Assembly (NCBI GenBank): GCA_910577045.1
Contig: CAJTLB010000001.1
Span: 236,548 to 300,547 of the forward strand
Source: an uncultured Lachnospiraceae bacterium
GTDB taxonomy: Bacteria > Bacillota > Clostridia > Lachnospirales > Lachnospiraceae
Direction of reading: 5' to 3'
DNA: 64,000 nt
Position numbers and translations under genes: made by a program. Position 1 is the stretch's first letter, and each line of letters opens with the position of its first letter. Positions 17,050-25,318 of this stretch are shown here, piece by piece. The notes beneath the pieces were generated by a model. It worked only from the letters and a program-made list of their open reading frames with translations. It was not told the origin of the DNA and did not search any database.

Positions 17050-18534
17050 ATGGGTAAGCCAACTGGATTTTTAGAATATGAAAGAGAAGATAGTGAGGCA
17101 CTTTCTCCTAAGCAGAGAATAAAAAATTTCCATGAATTCCACGTCTCTCTTCCAAACGAAAAACAACAGCTTCAGGGTGCCCGCTGTATGGACTGTGGCG
17201 TGCCATTTTGCCAGTCAGGGATGATGATTGGCGGCATGGCATCGGGCTGCCCTTTAAATAACTTAATCCCTGAATGGAATGATTTATTGTGGATGGGAAA
17301 TTATGAACAGGCATATCTCCGCCTTTCTAAAACAAATAGTTTCCCAGAATTTACAAGCCGGGTGTGCCCAGCCCCATGCGAGGCTGCCTGTACTTGTAAT
17401 TTGAACGGCCTGCCTGTTTCTATTAAAGAAAATGAAAGAACCATTATTGAATATGCCTATGAAAATAATATGATAAAACCAACACCTCCTGTTATGCGCA
17501 CAGGGAAGAAAATTGCCATTATTGGCTCAGGGCCAGCAGGGCTTGCCTGTGCAGACCGCTTAAATAAAAGAGGGCATTCGGTAACAGTATTTGAGCGAGA
17601 AGATAGGGTTGGCGGGCTCTTAATGTATGGGATTCCAAATATGAAATTGGAAAAAAAGGTAATTAGCCGAAGGGTAGAATTAATGAAGGCCGAAGGAGTA
17701 GAGTTTATTACTGGGGCAAATGTTGGCACCGATATAAAAGCAGCAAAAATTTTAAAAGAGTATGATAGTGTAGTGCTTGCCTGTGGCGCATCTAACCCAA
17801 GGGATATAAAGGCGGCAGGAAGAGAAGGGAAAGGAATTTATTTTGCAGTAGATTTCTTAAAATCCACAACAAAAAGCTTATTAAACTCTAATTTAGAAGA
17901 TGGGCAATATATTTCGGCAAAAGGAAAGAAAGTATTAGTGATTGGCGGCGGGGATACAGGAAATGACTGTGTTGGGACAGTAATACGGCATGGCTGTGCT
18001 TCTGTTATGCAGCTTGAGATTATGCCAAAGCCGCCGGAAAAAAGGCTTCCAGAAAATCCATGGCCGGAGTGGCCCAAGGTATTAAAAACAGATTATGGGC
18101 AGGAGGAGGCAATAGAAGTATTTGGCACCGATCCACGTGTTTACCAAACAACGGTAAAAGAATTTATATTGGATAAGGCTGGAAATGTAAAGAAGGCAAA
18201 ACTGGTAAAATTGGAAAGTAAAAAAGATGAAAAAACGGGCAGGCCAGTAATGGTTCCAGTAGAAGGAAGCGAATATGAAGTAGAAGCCGATCTAGTGTTG
18301 ATTGCAGCAGGTTTTTTGGGGAGCCAAGACTATGTGGCAAAAGCGTTTGGCGTAGAATTAAATGAGCGCACTAATGTAAAAACAGCACAAGGCTCTTATG
18401 AAACTTCTGTAGCAAAAGTATTTACAGCAGGCGATATGCACAGAGGGCAGTCGTTAGTAGTTTGGGCGATTAGAGAAGGAAGAGAAGCGGCGCAGGCAGT
18501 AGACAGATGTTTAATGGGATATACAAATCTATAG
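17050..18534 (+). CDS. gltD: Glutamate synthase, small (beta) subunit
   Basis: A 494-residue flavoprotein that passes electrons from NAD(P)H to GltB. The N-terminal cysteine-rich ferredoxin-like part shows CMDCGVPFCQSG and CPAPCEAACTC, for 4Fe-4S clusters. Two Rossmann folds follow: FAD-binding IIGSGPAGLACADRL near 156-170 and NAD(P)-binding VIGGGDTGNDCVG near 297-309. The late FAD motif AKVFTAGDMHRGQSLVV lies near the C-terminus. The gene has its own GGAGG site 12 bases behind gltB and is closed by a good terminator. Confidence 0.96.
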   Translation: MGKPTGFLEYEREDSEALSPKQRIKNFHEFHVSLPNEKQQLQGARCMDCGVPFCQSGMMIGGMASGCPLNNLIPEWNDLLWMGNYEQAYLRLSKTNSFPEFTSRVCPAPCEAACTCNLNGLPVSIKENERTIIEYAYENNMIKPTPPVMRTGKKIAIIGSGPAGLACADRLNKRGHSVTVFEREDRVGGLLMYGIPNMKLEKKVISRRVELMKAEGVEFITGANVGTDIKAAKILKEYDSVVLACGASNPRDIKAAGREGKGIYFAVDFLKSTTKSLLNSNLEDGQYISAKGKKVLVIGGGDTGNDCVGTVIRHGCASVMQLEIMPKPPEKRLPENPWPEWPKVLKTDYGQEEAIEVFGTDPRVYQTTVKEFILDKAGNVKKAKLVKLESKKDEKTGRPVMVPVEGSEYEVEADLVLIAAGFLGSQDYVAKAFGVELNERTNVKTAQGSYETSVAKVFTAGDMHRGQSLVVWAIREGREAAQAVDRCLMGYTNL

Positions 18535-18581
18535 GATAAAAAGCCTATCTAAAGTGAGCATAAATGTGATAAAAGATAAAG

Positions 18582-18618
18582 AAAACCTTGTAACTTTTTA
18601 GTAGTTACAGGGTTTTTT
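18582..18618 (+). terminator. Rho-independent terminator of gltBD
   Basis: The arms AAAACCTTGTAACT (18582-18595) and AGTTACAGGGTTTT (18603-18616), with one mismatch, end in a run of T. Confidence 0.9.
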
Positions 18619-18633
18619 AATATTTTCCTGTGC

Positions 18634-18662
18634 TTGACAAACGAAGAAGGAACAATTACTAT
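18634..18662 (+). promoter_or_regulatory. Promoter of kptA
   Basis: TTGACA (18634-18639), 17 bases, TACTAT (18657-18662), about 95 bases before the kptA start. Confidence 0.6.
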
Positions 18663-18757
18663 AAGAAATAGGAAAGTAGTTTTTTGTGTAGGATTGGAAC
18701 AGAGAAAAAGGAAAATTTTTATAGAAATAAGGATAGGAATATAAAGGGGGAAAATAG

Positions 18758-19309
18758 ATGAATAAATCAGATAAATTAAGTGTATTTTTAAGTTTAGTAT
18801 TGCGCCATCAACCAGAAGCAGCAAATATAAAATTAGATAAACATGGTTGGGCAAATGTGGAAGAACTGCTGGAAGGGGTTAATCGTACAGGAAGGGTAAT
18901 TAATAAAGAGATATTAGAGGAGATTGTGGCAAAGGATAAAAAACAAAGATATAGTTTTAATGAAGATAAAACATTAATCCGTGCAAACCAAGGGCATAGT
19001 GTCCCTGTTGATGTAGAATTAAAAGAACAAGAGCCGCCAGAATTCTTATATCATGGGACGGCTACTAGGTTTATGGATAGTATTGAAAAAGAAGGGTTAA
19101 AACCAATGGGCAGGCTATATGTCCATTTATCAAAAGATGTGGAAACAGCAAAAATAGTTGGGAAACGGCATGGAGATCCTGTTATTTTACAGGTACATAG
19201 TGGCGTTATGTATAGGGAAAATTGTAAGTTTTATCTTTCAGAAAATGGGGTATGGCTTACAGAAAAGGTAGATACGAAGTATTTCGGACGGGTAAAAGGA
19301 GAATATTAA
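18758..19309 (+). CDS. kptA: RNA 2'-phosphotransferase, Tpt1/KptA family
   Basis: A 183-residue enzyme of the Tpt1/KptA family, which moves an internal 2'-phosphate from RNA to NAD+. In eukaryotes it finishes tRNA splicing; bacteria lack that pathway, so the natural substrate here is unknown. The N-terminal winged-helix part begins KLSVFLSLVLRHQPE with the conserved RH. The C-terminal ADP-ribosyltransferase-like part has LYHGTATRF, LYVHLSKDVETA and VILQVHSGVM. The length is typical. It stands alone with its own promoter and an AAGGGGG binding site, on the edge of an AT-rich accessory region. Confidence 0.92.
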   Translation: MNKSDKLSVFLSLVLRHQPEAANIKLDKHGWANVEELLEGVNRTGRVINKEILEEIVAKDKKQRYSFNEDKTLIRANQGHSVPVDVELKEQEPPEFLYHGTATRFMDSIEKEGLKPMGRLYVHLSKDVETAKIVGKRHGDPVILQVHSGVMYRENCKFYLSENGVWLTEKVDTKYFGRVKGEY

Positions 19310-19604
19310 AAATTATTGGTAATATTTTTATATTAATTGAGATGGAATATCTGAAGTGAATTTTATAAAGATTTAGAGAATTATTATAACAATATTTGTA
19401 ATGTTTTTAAGATTAAGCATGTTTATATGTAATTTTAAATTTATATATTAATTTTGATATATGATTGTTTTTGAATTAAAAAATATAAATGTTATAAGTT
19501 TACTAAATGATTTAGCTAATTTTTAATTTTTCTCTTTAATTTTGTCGATTATTGTAGTATAATTATATCATTCAAAAAAATTATAGAAAAAGGAGGATTT
19601 TTGT
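19310..19604. other. Very AT-rich intergenic stretch
   Basis: No gene or clear hairpin is seen. A TATAAT at 19558-19563 could be the -10 box for the MscS gene, but no good -35 box precedes it. This is the left edge of the AT-rich region that ends near 24544. Confidence 0.4.
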
Positions 19605-20585
19605 GTGGAAGTATTTAAATTTAAAAGAAAAAAGATATTAAGTAAGAAAGAATTGCAGAGATTGTTTGATAATGCAAAAATACAATTGAAAAAAAGAAAA
19701 AGAACAATTATTATACTTATTGTTTTAATATTTGCCTTTGTTTTAACAAATCCAGGAACTATACCATTTATATCATATAATGAAAAGTTGGAAGTTTATA
19801 AGCTATTAGAAAATATGTTTGGAGATGTAAGTAGAGTTTTTCAAGTAATTAATATAAATTGGATTACTATATTTCAATTAGTAGTGATGATATTAGTGGT
19901 AATTGTTATTCAAGACTTGGTAGATTTTTTTCTTGGTTTTATAAAATCTAAGAAAAAAAGAGTAAAAACTTTTATAGATTTATATATGAATATATCAAAA
20001 TATCTTTTTACATTGGTAGCCATATTGTGGGGATTAAAGATTACTGGAATATCTGCAAATACTATATTTGCAGGAATAAGTATTGTAGCAATGGCGGTAT
20101 CTTTTGGTGCTGAAAGTCTTGTAGCAGATATAGTGACAGGAGTATTTATGCTTTTTGATAATATATATAATGTTGATGATATTATTGAAATTGATGGATA
20201 TAGAGGAAAAGTTACAAAAATAGGTATAAGAACAACAAGCATTGAAGATTTAGGTGGAAATATACAAATAATAAATAATTCAGATGTAAGAAATATTATT
20301 AACAGATCAAGTATTGAATCAAAGGCTATTTGTGATATAGAAGTATCAAATAAATATAATTTAGAAAAAATAGATAAGGCGTTTGTAGAAGCATCTAATA
20401 ATATTAAATCAAAGTACGTTTTGATTGTTGAACCAAAATATAAAGGAATTCAGTCTATTGGACAGGATAGTTTTATTGTAAGGATAGAAGCAAAAGTTAG
20501 TGAAGAAAATTTATATGATGCTCAAAGATATATGAACAGGGAAATAAAAATAGCACTTCAAAATAATGGTATTGGAAATGAATAA
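19605..20585 (+). CDS. Mechanosensitive ion channel, MscS family
   Basis: A 326-residue small-conductance mechanosensitive channel. Three membrane helices are seen: about 35-55 (TIIILIVLIFAFVLTNPG), 83-108 and the pore region 127-180 with AGISIVAMAVSFGAESLVADI. The diagnostic soluble MscS beta domain follows (VDDIIEIDGYRGKVTKIGIR, then INNSDVRNIINRS). Such channels vent solutes during osmotic downshock. The start is GTG at 19605 behind AAGGAGGA. Codon use is strongly AT-biased compared with the flanking housekeeping genes. It overlaps the LysM gene downstream. Confidence 0.9.
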   Translation: MEVFKFKRKKILSKKELQRLFDNAKIQLKKRKRTIIILIVLIFAFVLTNPGTIPFISYNEKLEVYKLLENMFGDVSRVFQVININWITIFQLVVMILVVIVIQDLVDFFLGFIKSKKKRVKTFIDLYMNISKYLFTLVAILWGLKITGISANTIFAGISIVAMAVSFGAESLVADIVTGVFMLFDNIYNVDDIIEIDGYRGKVTKIGIRTTSIEDLGGNIQIINNSDVRNIINRSSIESKAICDIEVSNKYNLEKIDKAFVEASNNIKSKYVLIVEPKYKGIQSIGQDSFIVRIEAKVSEENLYDAQRYMNREIKIALQNNGIGNE

Positions 20586-20961
20586 TAATAAAGAATTGAA
20601 CAGTGAAGTATGGATTTGTAAAAATGAATTTTTTAATCCAAGAAAAAATGTAATAAAAACAAAAAATGAGAAAAGAAAAAAAAAGCATCATAAGATGAAG
20701 TTTTTTTTGGTACCACTGATTGTATTTTATATTGTAAATAATATGTTAAGAAATAATATTCGCGAATATGAAGATAAGAAAACAATATATTATATTGTAA
20801 AGGAAGGAGATACTTTATGGGATATTTCACGTAAATATTTAGGAAAAGGTTATAAATATTTACAAATTGCATATGAAAACAATATTGATAATCCGGATTT
20901 AATTTATGCTGGAGAAGAATATAAAATAACTATAATATATAAACAGAGAGTAAGGGAGTAA
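20578..20961 (+). CDS. Membrane-anchored LysM domain protein
   Basis: A 127-residue protein (or 131 if the upstream ATG at 20566 is used). It has a basic N-terminal region, one membrane helix (FFLVPLIVFYIVNNML, about 42-57) and a C-terminal LysM domain (YYIVKEGDTLWDISRKYLG), which binds peptidoglycan. The start overlaps the end of the MscS gene, so translation is probably coupled, and the channel and a wall-binding protein are made together. The arrangement suggests envelope stress. Very AT-rich. Confidence 0.8.
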   Translation: MNNNKELNSEVWICKNEFFNPRKNVIKTKNEKRKKKHHKMKFFLVPLIVFYIVNNMLRNNIREYEDKKTIYYIVKEGDTLWDISRKYLGKGYKYLQIAYENNIDNPDLIYAGEEYKITIIYKQRVRE

Positions 20962-21022
20962 CTTAAGGATAAAATTATTAAGATATTTTTGAAAAAATAA
21001 TAAAGGAGATATATAAAATTAG

Positions 21023-21424
21023 ATGTTAATAATCGAAAAATATATTGTTAGTGAAGTGACAAATTATTTAAAGAAAAATATGACATTAAAAGATATAAGT
21101 AATGGGCCAGATTGGGTTATATGGGCAGTGTTAGTTATATTTGTATTATTAACAATTTGTTTATTGACTGGGCATGGGGAGAATTTGATTTCAGGCTATA
21201 ATACAGCAAACCAAGAAGAAAAAGATAAATATGATATAAAAAAATTGTGTAGGGTAGAAGGCATAGGGATGCTTGTGATTACTATTTGTATTTTTGTTAT
21301 GGCATTTGGGCAAAATATACTTCCTGCAATAACAGTATATGTTTTTTTGGGGATTATTGTAGTGGATTGTGCAGCAATGATTATATTGGGAAATACAATA
21401 TGCAAAAAAAGGGATTATAAGTAA
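21023..21424 (+). CDS. DUF3784-type membrane protein
   Basis: A 133-residue protein with three predicted membrane helices (WVIWAVLVIFVLLTICLLTG, about 31-50; GMLVITICIFVMAFG; AITVYVFLGIIVVDCAAMIIL). The loop GENLISGYNTANQEEKDKYD with KKLCRVEG is the signature of DUF3784, a common Firmicute family of unknown function. AAAGGAG lies 14 bases before the ATG, a rather long gap; a start at 21080 is possible. It lies in the AT-rich block. Confidence 0.72.
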   Translation: MLIIEKYIVSEVTNYLKKNMTLKDISNGPDWVIWAVLVIFVLLTICLLTGHGENLISGYNTANQEEKDKYDIKKLCRVEGIGMLVITICIFVMAFGQNILPAITVYVFLGIIVVDCAAMIILGNTICKKRDYK

Positions 21425-21661
21425 AAATTGATAAGAAGGTAGGGTATAAAGTGGCATTGCCCTAACTTATATTAGGTTTTACTACATTTGCATATATGGT
21501 AAATTCTGTTTTTAGGAGAAATTATAATAGTAGGAATGCTTACAGCAGTATTTGTTGTTTTAAAATAAATATTTGCTATTATGCAGAAAGTCTTAGAACA
21601 ACATATGTGCATGTAATATGAAATGACATATTGGAAAATTGATTAATTTTATTTTCTTGAT

Positions 21662-22376
21662 ATGCTAGAAAGAGATGGAAAAGTTGGCTTTTCAAGAGAT
21701 ATTATTGTAGAAAATATTAGTTTTATTTATACAAGTAGAGATATTTTTTTCTATAAAAATTTATTATTAAATATTGCAGATAAAGAAATAATTGTTATTG
21801 CTAGAAAAAATAGCATGGATAAAAGTATATTTGTATGTTTACTTACAGAAAATTTACTGCCAAACAAAGAAAAGAGTATTAGTAGGTGAGTTAGATACTA
21901 TTAAATATTCATTTTTTAGGAAAAGAATATCTGGTGTGTTCCCAAAATATCAAAGATTCAAAATGACATAAATGAAAATAAAATCAAATTTGTATTGGAG
22001 GAAGTTAGATTTGAAAAGGATAATGTTGGATTATATGATATGTTCTCACCTAAATTGAATGATTTTGATGTTTTTGTCGGATAGTAGAAAAGGGTTGCAA
22101 TAGCACATAATTATATTAAATAAATAGTTTTATTGCTTTAGATAAGCTAATATCTGCGATTGATTTTATTGAAGAAACAAAAACTTACTAAATTGGTAAA
22201 AGGAAAATGTGCATTGAACCTATCATATTGGTTTTGTTAAATTGACAGATCAGATTATTGTAATGAATGTAGGTAAAGTTGTGGATATGGGGATAAATAA
22301 GGAATTAATAGTCTGGCTTAGGTAGTATACAAGAATGTGACAAGCACAGGCACATCTGGTAGACTATAGATAATAA
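21662..22376 (+). pseudogene. Decayed ABC exporter, ATP-binding domain
   Basis: Reading across several frames recovers most of an ABC exporter ATPase. IIVENISFIYTSRD opens the domain and a ruined Walker A (VIARKNSMDKSI) follows. Then come GELDTIKYSFFRKRISGVF, a Q-loop remnant (PKYQRF), a signature remnant (RVAIAHNYIK), a Walker B remnant (IALDKLISAIDFIEET), the D/H-loop end (LTDQIIVMNVGKVVDMG) and a tail like YTRM-QAQA. At least three frameshifts and several stops interrupt it, and the Walker A lysine context is lost. A short hydrophobic stretch at 21515-21570 may be the end of the membrane domain. The AT-rich surroundings fit a former bacteriocin- or peptide-export gene. Confidence 0.8.
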
Positions 22377-22890
22377 TGTAAAAATAATTCCGTACGAAAG
22401 ATATATCGTATATGTTAGAATTGGTAGTTTAATAAAGCAGAGGATTATGTACAGATGATAAAGTAAAGAAATGTAATTTAAGTAAAGAAGTAATAGATAC
22501 ATAAAATGTAAAAGGTGGGTATAGCTTTATTTTTTGATTTTTGTTTTGTCTAAAAAGGATAATTAGGGGAATAATTGTTTAATCTGATATAGAATAGTTT
22601 TAAATTATTTTTTTATAGGAGAGATGAATTACCTGTCATGTTATGTTGACAAAATATAATAATTAAAATAAAACTTCTAAAAATTACAAGAATAGATTTC
22701 ATTTATCTACTTAATATGATATATTATAATCATAAGATAATTACATAGAATGAAATGTGCAATTATGGTGATACATAAGATAGGTAGAATGTCTTATTAT
22801 TAAATCATATGTATATCTATATTAAATTATATATTTTATCTTCTTATATTTTTTGTACAATATTTAAAATATATAATAAAGGAGGTTTTT
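22377..22890. other. AT-rich non-coding stretch
   Basis: No gene recognised. It separates the dead ABC exporter from the coiled-coil protein and may hold more decayed sequence. The start site of the next gene is well marked by AAAGGAGG at its right end. Confidence 0.4.
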
Positions 22891-23877
22891 ATGAAAGAAG
22901 TATGGATTAGTCTTTTTAGTGGAATTATTGGGGTCATATTAACTATTGTATATCAATATTTTCTTAGTCCACCTCAATCATTTACATTTGTTTATAATGG
23001 GGAAAAAGTGGCTGTTACTAAATTAGACTATACTGAACTCGTGGAAGAAAATAAATTATTAAAAGATGAAATTGATAATTATAAAGATCAAATTGATAAA
23101 TTAAATAAAGGATTAAGGAATGAAATAGATAAATATCATACTCAAGTCATTGGTTTAGAAGAACAACTTAAAAATCTAAAAATTGAAATAGATAAAAAAA
23201 ATTCAGAAGAAGAAATAAATAGAGTAATTCAAACAGCTACTGAATATTGGAATAATTTCGATTTTATTCAGTCCTTAACACTTTTAAAAAATTCAAAATC
23301 AATATCTACAGATGTTGAATCATTATATAAGCAATATTCTTATGAATACTGTTTGAATTTATTAAAAAAAGTTGATACATATATTGCGGATATGCAATAC
23401 AAAGATGCTATTGCGTTAATTGATAATTCTTTAATGATTGTATATGATAATACAATTTTAAACCAAAAAATAGATGAGATTAAAAATTCAAAACCTAAAA
23501 ATTTTATTGATAGTATAAAACCATATGAAAAATATGGATATACTGAAAAAATTGGTGGTGATTATATGCAAATGGGTGGAGATAAATATTACAATGGTTT
23601 TCAACTTGGAATAAATTATAAAACAGCATATGCTATTTTTAATTTAAATTCCAACTATAAAAAGATTACAGGTATAATTGGGCATATTGATGGTTCAGGA
23701 GAATATGATAACACGTTATTAGTATTCGGCGATGGTATAATAATTGACACTATTGATATAGGATTTCAAAATTTACCAATAGAATTTTCCATTAACGTTG
23801 AAGGAATAAATCAATTAAAGTTTGAGAGAACAGATGGTTTAACACAAACAGGAATTGCAAGTATTATGATACAATAA
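22891..23877 (+). CDS. Membrane-anchored coiled-coil protein with NPCBM-like C-terminal domain
   Basis: A 328-residue protein. An N-terminal membrane helix (ISLFSGIIGVILTIVYQYFL, about 6-25) is followed by a heptad-rich coiled coil (about 50-115, Lys/Glu/Ile/Leu rich). A helical middle region has TPR-like spacing (SLTLLKNSKSISTDVESLYK and DAIALIDNSLMIVYDN). The C-terminal beta domain, about 205-328, resembles the NPCBM/NEW2 carbohydrate-binding module (MGGDKYYNGFQLG, then ITGIIGHIDGSG and QLKFERTDG). This suggests a surface protein that binds glycans or wall polymers. AAAGGAGG precedes the ATG. Flanked by decayed sequence on both sides, AT-rich, probably acquired. Confidence 0.68.
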   Translation: MKEVWISLFSGIIGVILTIVYQYFLSPPQSFTFVYNGEKVAVTKLDYTELVEENKLLKDEIDNYKDQIDKLNKGLRNEIDKYHTQVIGLEEQLKNLKIEIDKKNSEEEINRVIQTATEYWNNFDFIQSLTLLKNSKSISTDVESLYKQYSYEYCLNLLKKVDTYIADMQYKDAIALIDNSLMIVYDNTILNQKIDEIKNSKPKNFIDSIKPYEKYGYTEKIGGDYMQMGGDKYYNGFQLGINYKTAYAIFNLNSNYKKITGIIGHIDGSGEYDNTLLVFGDGIIIDTIDIGFQNLPIEFSINVEGINQLKFERTDGLTQTGIASIMIQ

Positions 23878-23942
23878 TATTTAATGAAGTAACTGTTTTG
23901 TATAAAATAAGACAGTTTAATATTTGTTTTATTTTTGATTTT

Positions 23943-24200
23943 TTAACTATATATCTTAGATAAATCATATGAATTTAGAAGAAGTTCTTTTTTATTTTTT
24001 AATAATCTATTAGGTTGTCTGAATAAATCAATATGATTTTTTGTGATAATTTTGATGTTTTCAAGATGTACTTCAATATTTGAAATTTTTGATTGATAGG
24101 AGAAAGTTTCTTTTTCAATATTTCCAATATAGTTAATGATTTTTCCGATTGACCTTAGTAATAAAAAATTATTTTTTGAAATAGTATTTGCTTTAGATAG
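23943..24200 (-). pseudogene. Start-less ORF fragment, coiled-coil-like
   Basis: On the minus strand 85 codons are open, ending in TAA at 23943-23945 and bounded upstream by TAA at 24201-24203. There is no ATG, GTG or TTG start with a binding site. The translation is protein-like, including RSIGKIINYIGNIEKETFSY and EVHLENIKIITKNHIDLF, so it may be the end of a truncated gene. Family unknown. Confidence 0.3.
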
Positions 24201-24293
24201 TTAGATGCTATTGTTATCTTTATAAAACAAACACTGAAAAATAAGCTTATGTTGATTTCTATAAAATTATAATGTCTAGTTATATCTCACACA

Positions 24294-24315
24294 AACCTTA
24301 CAAAACCGTAAGGTT
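24294..24315. promoter_or_regulatory. Palindromic operator, BceR-box-like
   Basis: A perfect 8-bp inverted repeat, AACCTTAC (24294-24301) and GTAAGGTT (24308-24315), with a 6-base spacer. Inside it TTACA-N4-CGTAA differs by one base from TNACA-N4-TGTAA, described for BceR-type regulators of peptide-antibiotic resistance transporters. Another half site, GTAAGGT, is at 24329-24335. The BceAB-like genes start 230 bases downstream. Confidence 0.5.
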
Positions 24316-24372
24316 AAAAAGAAAAGCTGTAAGGTAAATCCATGGCAAGACATAAAAAAATCCGATATAATA

Positions 24373-24516
24373 TATCCAACATATGGAATATGTATCATAC
24401 AAAGTATGTACCATACAGAGTATGTATTATACAAGGTATGTACTATACAAAGTATGTATTATATAGAGTGTGTACCATATGAAATATGTTTTATATAAGA
24501 TACACAATATATGGAT
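24373..24516. repeat. 16-bp tandem repeat array (about nine units)
   Basis: Imperfect direct repeats with an exact 16-base period. The clearest units are at 24389, 24405, 24421, 24437 and 24453 (model TATGTAYYATACARAG), with decaying copies at 24373, 24469, 24485 and 24501. Each unit holds a small dyad, GTA-N3-TAC. The array ends 28 bases before the ATP-binding gene and occupies its promoter region. It is not CRISPR: there are no spacers. Confidence 0.85.
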
Positions 24517-24544
24517 ATAGTATTGATAGGAGAGAGGTTTTGTT

Positions 24545-25318
24545 ATGGCGTTATTGGAGATTAAGAATTTAAAGAAAATTTATACAGGCCGTATGGGAGG
24601 GCAGCAGGTCTGTGCGTTAAATGATGTTAGTTTTTCGGTAGAAAAAGGGGAATATGTGGCAATTATGGGAGAGTCCGGTTCTGGGAAAACAACATTGTTA
24701 AATATTATGGCTTCGTTAGATAAACCAAGTGCGGGAAGTGTATATTTGGAAGAAAAGGATATTACAGCAATTAGGCAGAAAGATATTTGTGCTTTCCGCA
24801 GGGATAATATGGGCTTTGTTTTTCAGGATTTTAATTTGCTGGATACATTATCATTACAGGATAATATTTTTTTACCATTAGTATTGGCACAAGTGCCTTA
24901 TCAGGAAATGTATAACCGCCTAGATCCGCTTGCACAGAAATTAGAAATTGAAGAACTTTTGGATAAATACCCATATGAGGTATCAGGAGGGCAGAAACAA
25001 CGTGCGGCGGCGGCACGGGCATTGATTACACACCCTAAAATTGTATTTGCAGATGAACCGACTGGGGCGTTAGACTCTAGGGCAGCAGATAAATTATTAT
25101 CTTTGTTTGCAAAGGTAAATGAAGAAGGGCAGACAATTTTAATGGTAACACATAGTATTAATGCAGCAAGCCATGCAAGAAGAGTATTATTTATTAAAGA
25201 TGGATGCGTATTTAACCAAATTTACCGAGGGACTCATACAAAGGAAGAAATGTATAAACAAATTTCAGATACATTGACAGTGCTTCATATGGGAGGTGGT
25301 AGGAATGAAAAAGAATAA
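24545..25318 (+). CDS. ABC transporter ATP-binding protein, BceA-like
   Basis: A 257-residue ATPase of the MacB/BceA group. Walker A is GESGSGKTT (about 45-53), the Q-loop VFQDFN, the signature SGGQKQR and Walker B KIVFADEPTGALD, with VTHS as the switch histidine. Together with the following 10-helix permease it makes a BceAB-like unit. Such units usually sense or remove peptide antibiotics such as bacitracin or lantibiotics from the membrane. Normally a BceRS two-component system is adjacent; none is here. The stop overlaps the permease start by 14 bases. The binding site is AGGAGAGAGG. Confidence 0.9.
   Translation: MALLEIKNLKKIYTGRMGGQQVCALNDVSFSVEKGEYVAIMGESGSGKTTLLNIMASLDKPSAGSVYLEEKDITAIRQKDICAFRRDNMGFVFQDFNLLDTLSLQDNIFLPLVLAQVPYQEMYNRLDPLAQKLEIEELLDKYPYEVSGGQKQRAAAARALITHPKIVFADEPTGALDSRAADKLLSLFAKVNEEGQTILMVTHSINAASHARRVLFIKDGCVFNQIYRGTHTKEEMYKQISDTLTVLHMGGGRNEKE

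Noticed and set aside
22305..22502. 65-codon minus-strand frame
   Set aside because: Overlaps the tail of the decayed ABC exporter; low-complexity Leu/Tyr/Ile translation in AT-rich DNA, no start signal.
24373..24516. Possible CRISPR array
   Set aside because: Repeats of 16 bases are directly joined without spacers and no cas gene is near.
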